A stretch of 64,000 nucleotides of DNA from Tetrastigma voinierianum (Eukaryota; Streptophyta; Magnoliopsida; Vitales; Vitaceae). Positions 35,721-47,720 of this stretch are shown one piece after another. The DNA lies in NCBI GenBank assembly GCA_016808115.1, contig JAEQBH010005290.1:496001-560000 (forward strand). The letters are read 5' to 3'. The notes under the pieces were generated by a model, which was not told where the DNA came from, did no database searches, and was given only the letters and a program-made list of their open reading frames with translations. Within the stretch, counting starts at the first letter, position 1. The number at the start of each line of letters is the position of its first letter. The position numbers and the translations under genes are program-made.

Positions 35721-36066
35721 CATACTTGGGATTAGGCCCTCTAGTTAAGTCATTCAGCCTTATCAGTGGCATCGGGTGATCTCTAAACTTTGAGATCACT
35801 CTCCTTATCCTAACAGTAGTGCATGTGCGACCACTAATAGACCTCACATCTGAACCTAATCCAGTTCATTCATTTTCTGAACCCCTAAGGTTATGTTCTC
35901 TAACCTTAGTGTTCATCTTTTTCCATATACATTTTACCATGCATATAATTCACACAACATATAACACACAATCATGTAGCATATTAGAGCAAAAAACATA
36001 AATCACATGATGAATCTGATAGTGCAAACCATGCCCGTGAGGCTGGAAGTAATCACATACCTATGT

Positions 36067-36303
36067 CTTGATACTAAGCTGTGAAGCTAGTACCAGATCT
36101 ATCAAGCACAAGGTTATCATAAACCTAGGCACTGTACCATAATTGCATGTCTTAAACCCATGCCCACCAAGCTTTAGGTGTTCGTATACATTGGCTCTGA
36201 TACCAAGCTGTGACGCTGGTATCAGATGCACCATAAATGTCTTGGCTTAGGCCCATGCCTGTCATGCCCTAGGTACTTGTATACCTAAGCTCTGATACCA
36301 AGT
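36067..36303 (-). repeat. Repeated primer-site/LTR-edge modules in A's leader
   Basis: Three related modules: TTGATACTAAGCTGTGAAGC (36068), CTCTGATACCAAGCTGTGAC (36194) and GCTCTGATACCAAGTTGTGA (36289). Each looks like the junction of LTR edge and tRNA-Met primer site. The last is the true primer site next to the LTR. Sequence between modules is also related (CCCATGCC, CCTAGGTACT-type). Confidence 0.7.
36289..36300 (-). other. Primer binding site of element A
   Basis: Minus strand TGGTATCAGAGC, a perfect complement to the initiator tRNA-Met 3' region, three bases inside the LTR edge at 36304. Confidence 0.92.
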
Positions 36304-36369
36304 TGTGACACCCCAAAACCCGGGGGTCCGTTGACCAACCGTCAACCCTCGGAAAACAAGTGGATGTCG
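36304..36369 (-). mobile_element. 5' LTR of element A, first part
   Basis: TGTGACACCCC onward, matching the 3' LTR at 29333 for about 65 bp (TTGACCAA...GTCAACC...GTGGATGT). It is cut by the start of element B at 36370 and resumes at 63196. Confidence 0.88.
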
Positions 36370-38967
36370 TGTGACGCCCCAACTCGGCACCCGATGTCAA
36401 GCGAGGTGTCATTTTTTTTTCCTTTTTACTATAAACTTATAATCTTTAAGCTTGTTCATTCATATAATGTTAACCATTTAACTTGTACTATATTCTGTAG
36501 CAGCGGATTACAAAATATATACAAGCTCCATATATGGAATTTACATTGCTTACAAAAGAAACAAAAATACATATACATTAGACCAAATGGTCTTCCGGTG
36601 GTTACCTAGTGATGTGTTGACTTTGATTGCTGATGCGGATTGTCCTGTCCTTTGGTTTCCTCTTCTATACACCTATACGGATGAAACACCCGTGCTAAGC
36701 TTATAACTTGAGTGGGAATAATAGTGGACGACCCCTAATAAGGATCATCTCATTATAGATACATTGCATATACTTATGACAAATATAACATTTACATATA
36801 CTTATCCATTTCTCATATCTACTTTTTCATAACATGTTTCATTTCTTATCATATTTCATATACTTTTCGTGTCATCTTACACTTTACTTATTGTTCTTGT
36901 AACCATATACTATCATCACATAGCAGTGCTATGCTTCTCATATCTTGTCATATATCATATACATCTCATCTGTGTATACTTTTCATTTGCTTTTATGCTT
37001 TATGCCTGCATAAACCTTAGAAGTGGATACGGAAAATAACTGCATGTACCCGAAGGTACTATCATTGTATGAGACAATGATCTCTATCTGTATGACCCAA
37101 ACGAGGTCCCTGATCGAAGCGGGATGTGTCATCGAAACTCAAACGACCTCAATATCTACTAAGCGTATGTTGCAACAAGCTACATCATCCCTATAGGCAT
37201 GGGTATCTATCCAACTACCCGGTCATAAGCAGGCAATTGGTTTTATTATATTTTCTTAACAATATTTCAAGTATTAGAAAAATATATCTCATATACATGA
37301 ATAACTATTGATATCATGTATACTTATGAGATATTCATTATCAAATAATCTCTTATAAACATTTAACTGTACTTTTTCATATAACAAAATTATATGTGTA
37401 TTCTCTTTAGCTTCCATAACACATGTTATCATGATCATATTACTATGATGCATTATTTCATATAACAATACATTTATATAACCTTTATCTGATTTAGTTT
37501 CCATAACTAATTCTTTCACGAATAGTTAAAAATTATCCCCATGTCCATTTTCGACTACAATTTTCACCTTGTAAATGAGATTGTTAGAAAGTGATCTTCT
37601 AACTCAATATACACCCCATGTCTTAAGTTTCTTATGGTTCAAACATCATGTAGATTTGGACTTTTAATTTAGGAGAATGTGGTCTAAACATTCCGAAGCT
37701 GCTCTGGATAATTTCCGGGGAACGAATATGGAATTGTGTCCTATGTTTGAAAATTTTAGAGACATAATTTGACCATCATTTCTTCATGAAAGTTGTACTC
37801 CCAAATGCCTAGTTTGTACATAAATTTGAATCACCTCATTTGGAAAAGTATAACTCAAGTTATGATTTAAACAATCGGAATTACTCCAATTCAAGGGACT
37901 GTTCTGAGACAGATTTCAGGAACAAAATTGTTCCCTTACTTTGACGAATTTTCTAGGTCCAATGGGGTCCAAATTTGGATGCATTTATTTCAGGGATATT
38001 TTTTCTCCTAGTAGTCTTGTTTACCCAGAAATTTGAATAACTCAATTTAGATGAGTGAAACTCAACTTATGGACTAAATACCAAAACTGTTCTGAAACCA
38101 GCTGTGTCAGGCGGGCAGTATTGAAAAAAGAAAGCCTCACTTTGACGAATATTTTGGGTCTAATGGGCTCCAAATTTGGATACATTTATTTCAGGGTGAT
38201 ATATTCTCCTAGAAGTCTAGTTTACCCAGAATTTTGAATCACTCAATTTGGATGAGTGATGGACAAGTTATGGCCAAAACAAAAACATGGGTTTAAAAAA
38301 AACATACACCATCTCCCCCAAAACCCAACATTTTCTCTATACAAATTTTTACTTCATTAAGGACCACAACCAAACCAAACAACCATTCCATCAAATATCC
38401 ATACCTTAAAGATTTATTCCAAGCAAGGATTTTACACAAAAAGAGGTATTCTAAACCTTTAAACAAGTATCCATACAAATCCTAACAAGTTCCATACAAA
38501 ATTCCATACAAAGTTCCATACCATTCCATACCTGATTTCTTGAACTTCTCTTCTTCTTCTCTTCTTCCTTTCTTCCTCCTCCTCCTCTTTCTCTTCTCTT
38601 CTCATCTCTTCTCTCTTTCTATCTGAATGCCCTAACTTCCTATACCAAAAATGAGATATTTGCTAAGGCTATGTTTGGCTTTATCCAAAATTTGACATCA
38701 AATTCCATTTTTGCTATTTAGTCCTTCCTTTTTATTCTAATTGCAATTCAATTTCTCAATATTTCTATATTGGCATATAATCTTCTTATCATATGACCTT
38801 TAGGTCCTGAATTGGTAAATTACTAATTTATCCTTGGCTTTTGTATTAATTCCGGGTTTTGCTTATTTTATTTTTTTAGCATTATTTTATTCCGAAAAAA
38901 TATACATTTACTTTTATTATACCCTAAACATGATATAAAGCGTATGGTATAATTTGGGATTATTACA
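36370..38967 (-). mobile_element. 3' LTR of element B
   Basis: From TGTGACGCCCC at 36370 to TTATTACA at 38967 (2598 bp). On the element strand it starts TGTAATAATCCC directly after a polypurine tract. It matches 60612-63195 over its length, including AAATATATACAAGCTCCATA, the GGTTACCTAGTGATGTG block, and the CTTCTTCTCTTCTTCC tract near 38551. Confidence 0.92.
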
Positions 38968-38978
38968 ACTCCTCCCTT
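38968..38978 (-). other. Polypurine tract of element B
   Basis: Minus strand AAGGGAGGAGT immediately before the 3' LTR start TGTAATAATCCC. The end of the integrase frame runs through it. Confidence 0.82.
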
Positions 38979-39496
38979 AAAGAATTTAGGTCTCAGAAAT
39001 TCATACATGAATCGAAGAGTTGCGGATATTGTGCTTTCATAGTTTCTTTTGAAACTCCCAGTAGCTTCTTCCACATGCATGGTGTTGCCAGCACCTTCTT
39101 AGAGGACTTGTTTTATTCATAACTACTTCACTTCACGAGCCATAATAGTCTTTGGCTCTTCATCATAGGAGAAATCATGTTGCACTTGTACTTTTTATAC
39201 TGTCAGGATATGCAATTCATCTGAACGTTATTTCCAAATCATAGACACATGGAACACATCATGCAACTTGGCTAACTTTGGAGGGAGTGCCAACCAATGC
39301 GCCACTGGTATGATTATCTCCAAAACCTCATATGGGCAAATGAACTTGGACTCAACTTCCCTTTCTTCCCAAATCTAAGCACCTTCCTCCATGGAGATAC
39401 CTTTAGGAATACTTTATCACCCACTTCATATTCAATGTCCTTCCTTTTCAAATCGGCATATGACTTTTGTCGTCTGGCGTAGTTTAACGCTGCGAG
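38979..39496 (-). pseudogene. Integrase C-terminus and chromodomain of element B
   Basis: Minus-strand translation gives ARRQKSYADLKRKDIEYEVG, DKVFLKVSPWR, RFGKKGKLSPS, then in other frames REVK, HVEEAT and MKAQYPQLFDSCMNF, the end of a chromodomain followed by the short tail that overlaps the polypurine tract. The upstream integrase lies 14.7 kb away at 54219, beyond the D/E insertion. Confidence 0.85.
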
Positions 39497-39785
39497 TGTA
39501 ACACCTTAAATATAACCTAGTTGTTTTCAACAAGTTTAGGGTATTTTGTAGGTGTAATTTGAATTTTTCATAATTTAAATTCAAGCGTGAAAAGCGAGAA
39601 ACTAGGAAATAAAGCAAGGGTAAATTTGTAACTTGTCAAAACGGGACACAAAAGTCATAATATAAGAAGATGATATGCTATAATAGAAATGACTTAAGTT
39701 GTGGTGCAAATAGAATGGAGTTTAAGGACCAAATTGTGATTAGAGGAAAAAAAATTAAAATCAAATAGGGATAAGACCACTTGGT

Positions 39786-39790
39786 CTTAT
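39786..39790 (+). repeat. Target site duplication of element E, left
   Basis: CTTAT, identical to 52325-52329. Confidence 0.88.
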
Positions 39791-40958
39791 TGATGAGTGC
39801 CTAAAACACTCATATTATACCCGCATCCACTTTATGTTTTTTACTTGATTTTACATTTAAATAAGCGCATTATAGCCCAATATCTGATTTATGGAGTTTT
39901 TGTGAATTGTAGGTGAAGAGGGTGGTTTTTGGGCAATTTGGGCTGAGCGAGGAAGAGCGGGAGAAGCGTGGCAGCGGCGATCCACTGACGTCATAGCGCA
40001 CGTTTCAGCCGGAGAAGTCAACAAGTGACCTAACATCGCAACTCCTCAACCTCGCGACGTCTCAACGTCACCGCGACTTCTGCCTCAGCATCGTAAAAAG
40101 CAAGGGAGACCTAATTTCGAGGCATCGAAGAACGTGCGGCTGATCACGAAGCGGAAGCGTAACCTTTCGGATCATTGGAGAAGACAGCGTCTTTTTGTAT
40201 TTCTTACTACGAAAAAGCGCTGTTGATTTATAAATTCTGATTTTGTGTATATTCAGTTCCAACATGTTCTAAATTTCTATCTAGGGTTTTTGTTGAACCC
40301 TGTTACAATTGAATGGATTAAGGTTTAAACATATATTATTCAGTTTATTTATGATTCGCATTGATCTACTCTATATCTGTGATTTAAATACATGAAGTAA
40401 TGTCGAAGCCGGCGTGGCATGGTCGGGTGAGTATCGGATCGAGAGATAAGGACTCCCGAGGGGATGCGAATAGGCGACCCTAGTTCATCCGGTAAATAGA
40501 GATATCCTGATTCGAGTGTGGCGGTGGGTTTGAACATTTAAGCATTTAAGAGTATTGGGTTGGGCGGAGATGCTGACCACATTGGAAGATAGGCGGATAT
40601 ACCTCGAGAGAGGGTATCTCGTAGGCACGATCACCCCGTCATCAAGAAGTCATTAATAGACTAAGTAGTAATTCCTATAGGTAATAATCCATCAAAAGTG
40701 GCAGAGGGAGACAAATCCCTAGTCTTTACAAGCAGAGTAATTCTACAAGTTAATTTAGCTTTATTTTTAATCACACGGATAGTCAGATATAAATTAAGAG
40801 TTTAAGTCCAGATAATATTATAAGAACAATTTCAGTAGTCAACGCACTTCTCCCCGTGGATCGATATCCATACTTAGGTACACTATATTACTTGATACGA
40901 CGCGTGCACTTGCGCACATAGGCGTACACATTTTACACATCACGCTTTCGGCATATCA
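39791..40958 (+). mobile_element. 5' LTR of element E
   Basis: Starts TGATGAGTGCCTAAAACACT and ends GGCATATCA. Matched along its length by 51128-52324, for example CATTTAAATAAGC, CTAATTTCGAGGCATCGAAG, GGTAATAATCCATCAAAAGT and ACATCACGCTTTCG. A CG-rich motif cluster lies at 39965-40090. Confidence 0.93.
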
Positions 40959-40964
40959 AGTTTT

Positions 40965-40983
40965 TAGCGCCGTTGCCGAGGAG
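40965..40983 (+). other. tRNA-Asp primer binding site of element E
   Basis: TAGCGCCGTTGCCGAGGAG, two changes from the Athila consensus and from the intact copy at 24161-24179. Six bases separate it from the LTR end. Confidence 0.87.
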
Positions 40984-41109
40984 TAGTTTTAGTGTTGATA
41001 TTGAAAAAAGTGCAATTATATATTACTCTGGAATTTTCCTTTTTATTTTATTTTTCTTATACAAGTGCTTGTAATTTGGTCTTTGCATTTTGTGTGTGAT
41101 TGCAGTTAA

Positions 41110-41292
41110 GGTTACCGTGAGTGTATGCGAAGTCGGGGTCAAGTTGAACTACATCTGTTTGATCCTGAACCAGAAAGAACCTTACACCGTTTACGCAGAG
41201 AACAAAGAGAAGCAACATAGAAATCTAGCAATCATGCAGAACAATGTAAAGAAAGATCATGGCCAAGAGCAAAATGAGCCACAAGGGGGTCA
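41110..41292 (+). pseudogene. Gag N-terminal part of element E
   Basis: Plus-strand translation in the frame of 41130 gives RSRGQVELHLFDPEPERTLH, then RLRREQREA, then NLAIMQNN and a Gln/Glu-rich segment. A DPE-x-ERT...RR-REQR segment opens Athila gag proteins. The frame stops at insertion F (41293). Confidence 0.7.
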
Positions 41293-42579
41293 TGATTAGT
41301 GCCCAAAAAGTGCTATTTTGAACCCTATTTATTATAGGTTTTGAATGCTTTTTGTGTACTAATCATCGTAATTAACCCGATTTGCACATTAAGGTCCCTA
41401 CTATTCTAATGATCGCATTTTGTGGCAAATTTTGCAGTTTTTGCGAGCTAATCATGCCAAAATTGTTGAGTCTATCCAAGCACGAAGAATTCAAGTTGAA
41501 CTCATCGTTACAGATCAGATCCTAGAAGGAAAGAAGTGCAAAAAGTGAAGAACAATTCACCACTGTAGGAATGCTTTTCCTGTGAGCACTGCCTCGCCTC
41601 CAGCCACTGCTCATCCTCGCAAACTGCTTTCCCAGCTACACGCTTTGGCTCTTTTGTTACACTTTTTGCTTCTTCCTATTTTAACCCCTTGTAATAGCTT
41701 TTGTTTTGAGTTTGTTTTGTAATTTCGCTTTGGCTTTGAGCGATATAAGCCTCGCCTCAAGCTCAGGATTACTCAATCACTTATCAATCATCAGTGACTG
41801 AGAAGCCTGTACTGGCCTCTCATCTACTCCACTTTCTCTCATTTTCCTTTTCGTTGGCAAACACTTCCAAGGATGACAACTTGGAGGATGAGCGGCTGAA
41901 ACTCCTTCCTCCTTGGGGCCAAAAAGGCTACTGGTGCAAAGGATCTAGAGGCTAATGAGGTCCTCTGCTCTTCACGTATGCGCCACGCATCCGTGTTCTC
42001 CTTTTTAACATTAGGTTTTCCTCCCTTTTAGTCTCCTTGAATGGTTATTACTGTACCTTTTGGGCCTAATGATGCTTAATGTTAGATCCATTGATGCTTG
42101 CTAGTTATCATTTATGATCCATTGGGAGGTGAGTAAAGGCATCGGCGCTTTAATGACTTAGATAATCGCGGCCGTGATGCCGTTTTTTCAAAGGATAATT
42201 GATAAGCGGTTAGGGTTTTAAAGCTAAATAAAGATCCATTCGGAAATGACTATATGTCATCTCTCCCCTAACGCTGAGGAAAGGGACCCCGGAACCTCTT
42301 AGTTGCTCTAGAAATCCAACCTCAGTGGCCTAACACTTCAAGGGCTCTTATTTTTATACTTTTCTTATTCGAAGTTTCAAATTTCTATAAACAATCAACA
42401 CTCTGCTTTTAGCAAACCTTTTAAAATCCAAATTGAAATTCACCATTTTTGAACTCCACTGCAAATCATTTGTACAAAGAAAACTCCATCCTAGTTTGAC
42501 TTAGAATCGCACATCAGAGTAGTTTTTGCTACTTATAAGAGAAGGAATTTAGGATATAAACATCCTGCTCTACTGATCA
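41293..42579 (+). mobile_element. Insertion F in gag of element E (LTR-like)
   Basis: Non-coding sequence of about 1.29 kb starts TGATTAGTGCCC, close to the start of E's own LTR (TGATGAGTGCC), and ends near ACTGATCA. Coding gag sequence stops before it and resumes after it (ENRTCTLTNF at about 42584). Size and start suggest a solo LTR of an Athila relative. The exact ends are approximate, as no target duplication was seen. Confidence 0.5.
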
Positions 42580-43075
42580 CAAATGAGAATCGCACATGCA
42601 CTCTAACTAACTTCATCTAAGTATGTGACACGGTCAAGTATAATGGTGTAAATGAAGAGGCACTCAGACTAAGATTGTTCCCGCTCTTACTAGGTGATAG
42701 AGCTTAAGCATTGGCTGATGTCACACTGATTCTATTACTTCATGGAACGACCTAGCGCAGAAGTTTCTGACAAAGTTCTTCCCGCCTGGGAAAATTGCAC
42801 AGTTGGTGCAAGAGATCAATACATTTGGACAACTAGAGGGAGAGAGCTTGGTAGAGGCATGGGATAGATTTCATGAATTGTTAAGGAAGTGCCCACACCA
42901 CAGGCTGACCAGATGGATGCAAGTCCATACTTTCTATAATGGTCTGAGGAATACGACTAGAACAATGATTGATGCCTCGGTAGGAGGTGCGCTAATGAAG
43001 AAGACTACAGACCAAACATATGAAATCCTTGAGGATGCGCCGCCGGCTATTAATATTACCATTCAAAGGGCATAG
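42580..43075 (+). pseudogene. Gag core of element E
   Basis: Translation gives VCDTVKYNGVNEEALRLRLF, then TSWNDLAQKFLTKFFPPGKI at 42736 in another frame, then an open stretch INTFGQLEGESLVEAWDRFH, ELLRKCPHHRL, QVHTFYNGL, MIDASVGGALMKKT. This matches the Athila gag core in order and spacing. Gag forms the particle around element RNA. A stop follows at 43073. Confidence 0.88.
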
Positions 43076-43938
43076 ATAGGATTACACCGTTGAAGGTCAA
43101 GCAAAAGATAAATAACGAGGTTCCAAAGAATCCGTAACTCATGTCAAGGCTACTTATCAAACAACTTTACTAGCAAAGAAGGTACCAATGAACACGCCAT
43201 CTGCATCAGCCCATGGGAGTTGGTGTGAATTCGTGGAGGACAAATACAACAAAGACGGATTGTCAGCCGATAAATAAAATGTGATACGCCTAAGATGTGT
43301 CAGGTTTAATCGACCCCACCATGCGAATCGAGTCATATAGGGGAGTTAAATAATTATCAAAACTATAATCAAGTGCCAAGGTCATGCAATAACTTAACAA
43401 CCAGTGGCACCGTGAGTTATGGATGGAGGAACAATTAGAACAACATGCCACCACCCCTATGAAAGGAACTGTACCATTGAGAAAAAGTGACTTGGAATGT
43501 CCCTTGCATAAATGCTCACTCTCGTATACCTCCTTACGAATGAGACAAAGGTGAATATGCAATACCAGGCCACCCAATTGAACAATCAAGAATAATGCTT
43601 GGAGGAATTTAGAGGTGCAAATGGCCAAATGGCCAATCCATTGATAGAAAGGAAGCAGTGGTTCTTACCAAGCAACTCCGGGAAGGAACCCAAGACGAGA
43701 AGGGAATGAATATGTAAAAGAAATCACGCTTTAGTGCTGGTAGAGAATTAGCAATAACGGGCAACCACCGTGATAAGGAGGTAAAAACTTAGGTCACCAA
43801 GATGAGCTTCTAATGATAAGACGTAAAGGAGCACCTAAGAGAAAGTTCGGGGAGTAAGAAACCGAGGCAAAAGATCATCCAACAAGGATCGAACCCATAC
43901 CCCACTCGCACCCCCAACGCCTAAAGAAGAATAAATCG
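43076..43938 (+). pseudogene. Decayed gag C-terminal region of element E
   Basis: No continuous frame. It lies between the gag core and protease, where Athila elements carry the zinc knuckle and spacer. No intact C-C-H-C knuckle is readable. Confidence 0.45.
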
Positions 43939-44520
43939 ATGCATTCACTAAGTTTATATGGGGTTAAACAAGAAACACATCAAACATTCCAAGAATGGGA
44001 CAGTTTGGAACAAATCAAATTTATGAAGGACATCTTGTCAAAGAAGGGAAGACTGTCGGATTTTGAGACAGTTAATCTCACTAAAGAATGCAGCCACATC
44101 CTCAGAAAGTCACGTAAAAGCTTAAAAGACTCCAAGCGTCTAATTTATCCCCGCACCACCTGGAACGCCATCTTTGAGAAAAAGCTTTGTGTGACTCTTA
44201 TGTTTGGGGCATTAACTCCCATGCCCTTATCCATTTAGACGCCCTCGGAATTAGGGTGGGAAGCCCCGCCTAACTACACTACACTCCGGGCTTAGTGATG
44301 TGTCCTAAAGCATCTAAGAGGGGTGATAGAAGACGCTCCGAATAGTTGTCGACAAATCTATCTTCCCAGCCGACTTGGCATTGTATTAGATATGGAAGAA
44401 GATAAAGAAATACCTATAATATTGCAGACCATTCTCGCGACCAAAGGGCAAATGATTGACATAAGGTAGGGAGAGTTGAAATTGAGATGCAGGAAGATGA
44501 AGCTGTTTAATGTCTAAAGT
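43939..44520 (+). pseudogene. Protease region of element E
   Basis: The frame reads SLEQIKFMKDILSKKGRLSD, FETVNLTKECSHIL, then KLCVTLMFGALTPMPLSI. The last part corresponds to the Athila protease active-site segment (ALCDLGAS-x-N-x-MPLSI), with the catalytic Asp region mutated (VTLMFGA). Downstream, in other frames, VLDMEEDKEIPIIL and then an LATKGQMIDI segment are the second half of the domain. Confidence 0.85.
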
Positions 44521-44999
44521 TGTGAGACACCTGCAGAGAGGATATGTGCTTATAGTAGAGACTGGTGGAGGCTATAGTGCTCCAGCCAAAGTAGTCTTAA
44601 TCGACCTCGGAGGCTAGGGGCTGGTAAGGTATGATTCGAAATTGGGAGAGGAGGCCAAGGAGTATGTAAAATGGATGGATTCATCTAACCTAATAGAAGG
44701 AACATTATGAACCTCCTGGATGAAAATATCAAACGCGCCATCCGGCTGAATGTACCCACCCAAGATGGAGCAAAAGCCACTACCTAGCCTTTTGAGGTAT
44801 GCTTATCTTGGGAATGCTCCACTCCTACTCGTTGATTATTTAAGCGCCCCCGAGCAAATATGTATGAAGATAAGCTATCGAGGGTACTCAGAGATCAAGA
44901 TGAGCTTCAATGGGTCTCCGCTAATTTAAAAGGACCCGCCTTCTCATGTGCATGCATCGAATTTTGCTAGAAGATGGTCATAAGCCTCTGCATAGCTGT

Positions 45000-45610
45000 A
45001 ATGTGCAGGAGACCTAATCCAACTAAGGAAAGAGGTAGTCCGCAAGGAGGTACTAAAATGGCTAGATTCCGGGGTTATGTATCCTATTTCTGACAGTGCA
45101 TGGGTAAGTCTAGTACAGGTAGTGCCTAAAAAGGGAGGAACAATAGTGATAAGAACAGAGAATAATACATTACCGCCTAGAATATCATGATATCGGAGGA
45201 TTTCTATTGACTAATGGAATCAATATACAATTTTAAAAGACCATTTTCCATTGCCGTTTCTGGATCAAATGTTGGATATACTAGCAGGACACGAATACTA
45301 TTGTTTTTTGGATGGGTATTCCGGCTACAATCATATTGCTATAGCCCTTGAAGATCAAGAGAAAACAACATTCACATGCCCCTATGGTTCATTCGTGATT
45401 CGTCGATGCCCTTCGCTATGCACACTGCATATCTCCACTTATATGATGGCCATATTCTCGCATATGGTTGAAAAGACAATTGAGATATGTCTGATGATTT
45501 TTCCATATTAGACTCTTTGACAATCAGTTCGGAAAACTTGAGATCGCATTGATTGGGATGTGAGGAAATAAATTCAGGCTTAATCGGGAGAAGTGCCATT
45601 TTATGGTGCT
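45000..45610 (+). pseudogene. Reverse transcriptase of element E
   Basis: Translation gives VVRKEVLKWLDSGVMYPISD, SAWVSLVQVVPKKGG, a broken stretch, then HFPLPFLDQMLDILAGHEYY, CFLDGYSGYNHIAIALED and QEKTTFTCPYGSF, the Athila RT core with its catalytic Asp in FLDGYSG. After that the MPFGLCNAP segment is scrambled (CPSLCTLHIST) and no intact F-M-DD box is readable. Confidence 0.9.
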
Positions 45611-46240
45611 AAGAAGGCATAGTAATTTAGGTAATTGTGATTAAGTAAGAGGAATAGAGGTAGACAAAGCAAAATTGAAGTAATAGAGAAACTACCTACC
45701 TCAGCCAAGAAAAAAACATAAGAAGGATTCTCGCCACGTAGGTTCATAGACTCTCTACAAAGACTCCCTTGGATTGCAAAGCCATTGTTCACTTGATCGT
45801 CCAAGGGACACCATTTGAGTTTGATAAGTAGTGTATGAGCATTTCTAACCTCGAAAAATAATTGGTATCGGCTCCATTGTAGTAGCACCGTATCAGTAAT
45901 TCCATTCGAGCTAATGTGACGCAAGTGACTATGCGATTTGTTAGTTACAGCGTAAGAGAAAAGAACATTTCAGACATCTACTAAGGCTAGCCTCTGACCT
46001 TGAATGATTTCCAGTTGAATTATGCCACCATTGAAAAGGAACTTTCGCCATTGTCTTGCTTCCTTGACAAGTTTATGCCCCATTTCATCAAGTACAAGGT
46101 AATAGCACACCCACCACTCAAATTACAAAGTACCTAATGACTAAAAAAGACGCAAAACCAAGACTAATACGGTGGGTACTTTTGTTGCAAAATTTGACTT
46201 AGAGATCAAAGACAAGAAGGGGATAGAGGACCTAGTCGCA
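45611..46240 (+). pseudogene. RNase H region of element E
   Basis: Scattered matches in changing frames: KIEVIEKLP (about 45675), IAKPLF, PFELM (about 45900), and DAKPRLIRWVLLLQNF (about 46150), the segment that ends the Athila RNase H domain. It removes RNA from the RNA-DNA hybrid in active elements. Confidence 0.75.
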
Positions 46241-47580
46241 AACCATCCGTCGCTGCTAGGTGGCAAGAGACGAGGTCCAGCGGACCGATGATTTCCTAGA
46301 TGAGCAACTCTTAGCTATCGAAGACAAAAATCAAGTTCCATGGTTTGCCGACTATGTGAATTATTTAGTGGCCAAGGTGATCCCTCCAAAGTTTAGCTAC
46401 CAAATGTACAGGTTCTTTGCACATTTGAAACACTACATCGGGAGTGAACCCATTCTATATGGTGCATCATGTCGACTGGGAAGTGATAAGGCGATGTACT
46501 GGAAGATGAAATGGTCGGCATTCGAACTACTACCATTAATTTTACCATGGGGCATTTCGAGGCCGTGAGAACAACAAAGAAAGGTATTTCTCAACTCAGT
46601 TTCACTGCCTTAGCTTATTCATGACGCTCACCGCCAGATCCACTTCAAGTATAAAATGCCAAAGAATGGGAGCATTTCTAGAAAGGATGAACTATCATGA
46701 GCACAATTCTGAAGTTGAGCTATTTGAATTGTGGGGATGGATTTGATGGGCTCCATTTCCTCCCTATCTAGCATAACTTACATCTTGCTTGCAAGTTAGA
46801 TTACGGCTCTAAATGGGTATACACCGACACGCACTAATGATGCTAGTGTGGTAGCCAAGTTCCTTCGCAACCACATATTCACACGGTTCGACACTCCACG
46901 GGCACTGATCACTGATAGAGGTACTCATTTCTGCAATAAGATGGTTGAAAAGGTCTTGAAAAAGTATGGAGTGCGGCACCGCACATAACTCGCATACCAT
47001 CCACGGGAAAATGGGCAAGTAGAGGTGTCGAATCGAGAGATAAAGTCCATTCTGGAGAAAATAGTCAACAACTCAAGGAAGGATTGGTCGAAGAAGATCG
47101 AGGATGCACTCTATGCATACAGGACAACATTTAAAACACCATTAGGTATGTCACCATTCCAAATAGTTTATGGGAAAGCATGCCACCCGCCTAGAATCTG
47201 ATATTAGACACAATCGGGCCACCTTGACACCGAACATGGATAGTAAAGTGGCCAGAGAGAAGCAGATGCTATAACTTAGTGAATTGGATGAATTCCACAA
47301 TGAAACATATGAGAATGCTCGAATATATAAGGAAAATACGAAAGCCTAGCATGACAAACATATCGCCAGGAAAGAGTTCGAGGTGGGTCAGCAAGTCCAC
47401 TTATTCAATTCTCTACTCAAATTTTTTCCTGGGAAATTAAAGTCACTGGTCGACTCATTTACAGAACCTTGTAGTCTTTCCACATGGAGGATGTGAGATT
47501 ATGCACCTTGAGAGTCGAACATCTGAAAGTTAACACACAATCGCTGAAGCCATATCAGGCAGGATCCATGTGAATAAGAA
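46241..47580 (+). pseudogene. Integrase of element E
   Basis: An N-terminal stretch DDFLDEQLLAIEDK, VPWFADYVNYLVAK and FFAHLKHYI precedes the degenerate H2C2 zinc region. The catalytic core keeps its three acidic positions: GMDLMGSIS (about 46735), LITDRGTHFCNK (Asp 46913-46915) and [17 protein letters not shown] (Glu 47022-47024). Then [19 protein letters not shown] and VYGKACHPP follow. A stop lies at CGVRHRT-stop. The enzyme inserts element DNA into the host chromosome; this copy is inactive. Confidence 0.9.
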
Positions 47581-47639
47581 CCATTCGCCACGCTGCACTG
47601 TGGCATTGTCGTAGGGAGTCGTGCAATCTCGGGAGCCCG

Positions 47640-47720
47640 AGAACATTGAGATTCAGAGCAGTTGAGCTAACGACATTAAACAAAGCGCTACTTGGGAGGC
47701 AACCCAAGCTTTTTGAAATC
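47640..47720 (+). other. Athila post-integrase conserved segment
   Basis: Sequence around AACGACATTAAACAAAGCGC then TTGGGAGGCAACCCAAGC encodes the ALLGRQPS-like segment seen just after integrase in Athila elements. It marks the end of pol. Confidence 0.65.

Larger units (their letters stand above)
29333..36369 (-). mobile_element. Chromovirus A (Ty3/gypsy, Tekay/Del-like), left portion
   Basis: Minus-strand element: 5' LTR start (36304-36369), primer site, leader, gag, protease, RT, integrase tail with chromodomain, polypurine tract and 3' LTR. The chromodomain at the integrase C-terminus defines chromoviruses; placement in the Tekay/Del group is inferred from domain wording and the ~2.8 kb LTR. 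It is defective: pol is internally deleted near 34000, and a 1.2 kb tandem duplication spans the integrase/LTR junction. The rest of its 5' LTR resumes at 63196 after the insertion of element B. Confidence 0.88.

Noticed and set aside
36289..36300. Possible tRNA gene
   Set aside because: Only the 12 bases complementary to the initiator tRNA 3' end are present, next to an LTR edge; it is a primer site, not a tRNA gene.
42803..43075. Domesticated gag gene, since the frame is long and well kept
   Set aside because: It sits inside an Athila element with matching LTRs and target duplication, is frame-broken upstream and ends in a stop before the rest of gag.
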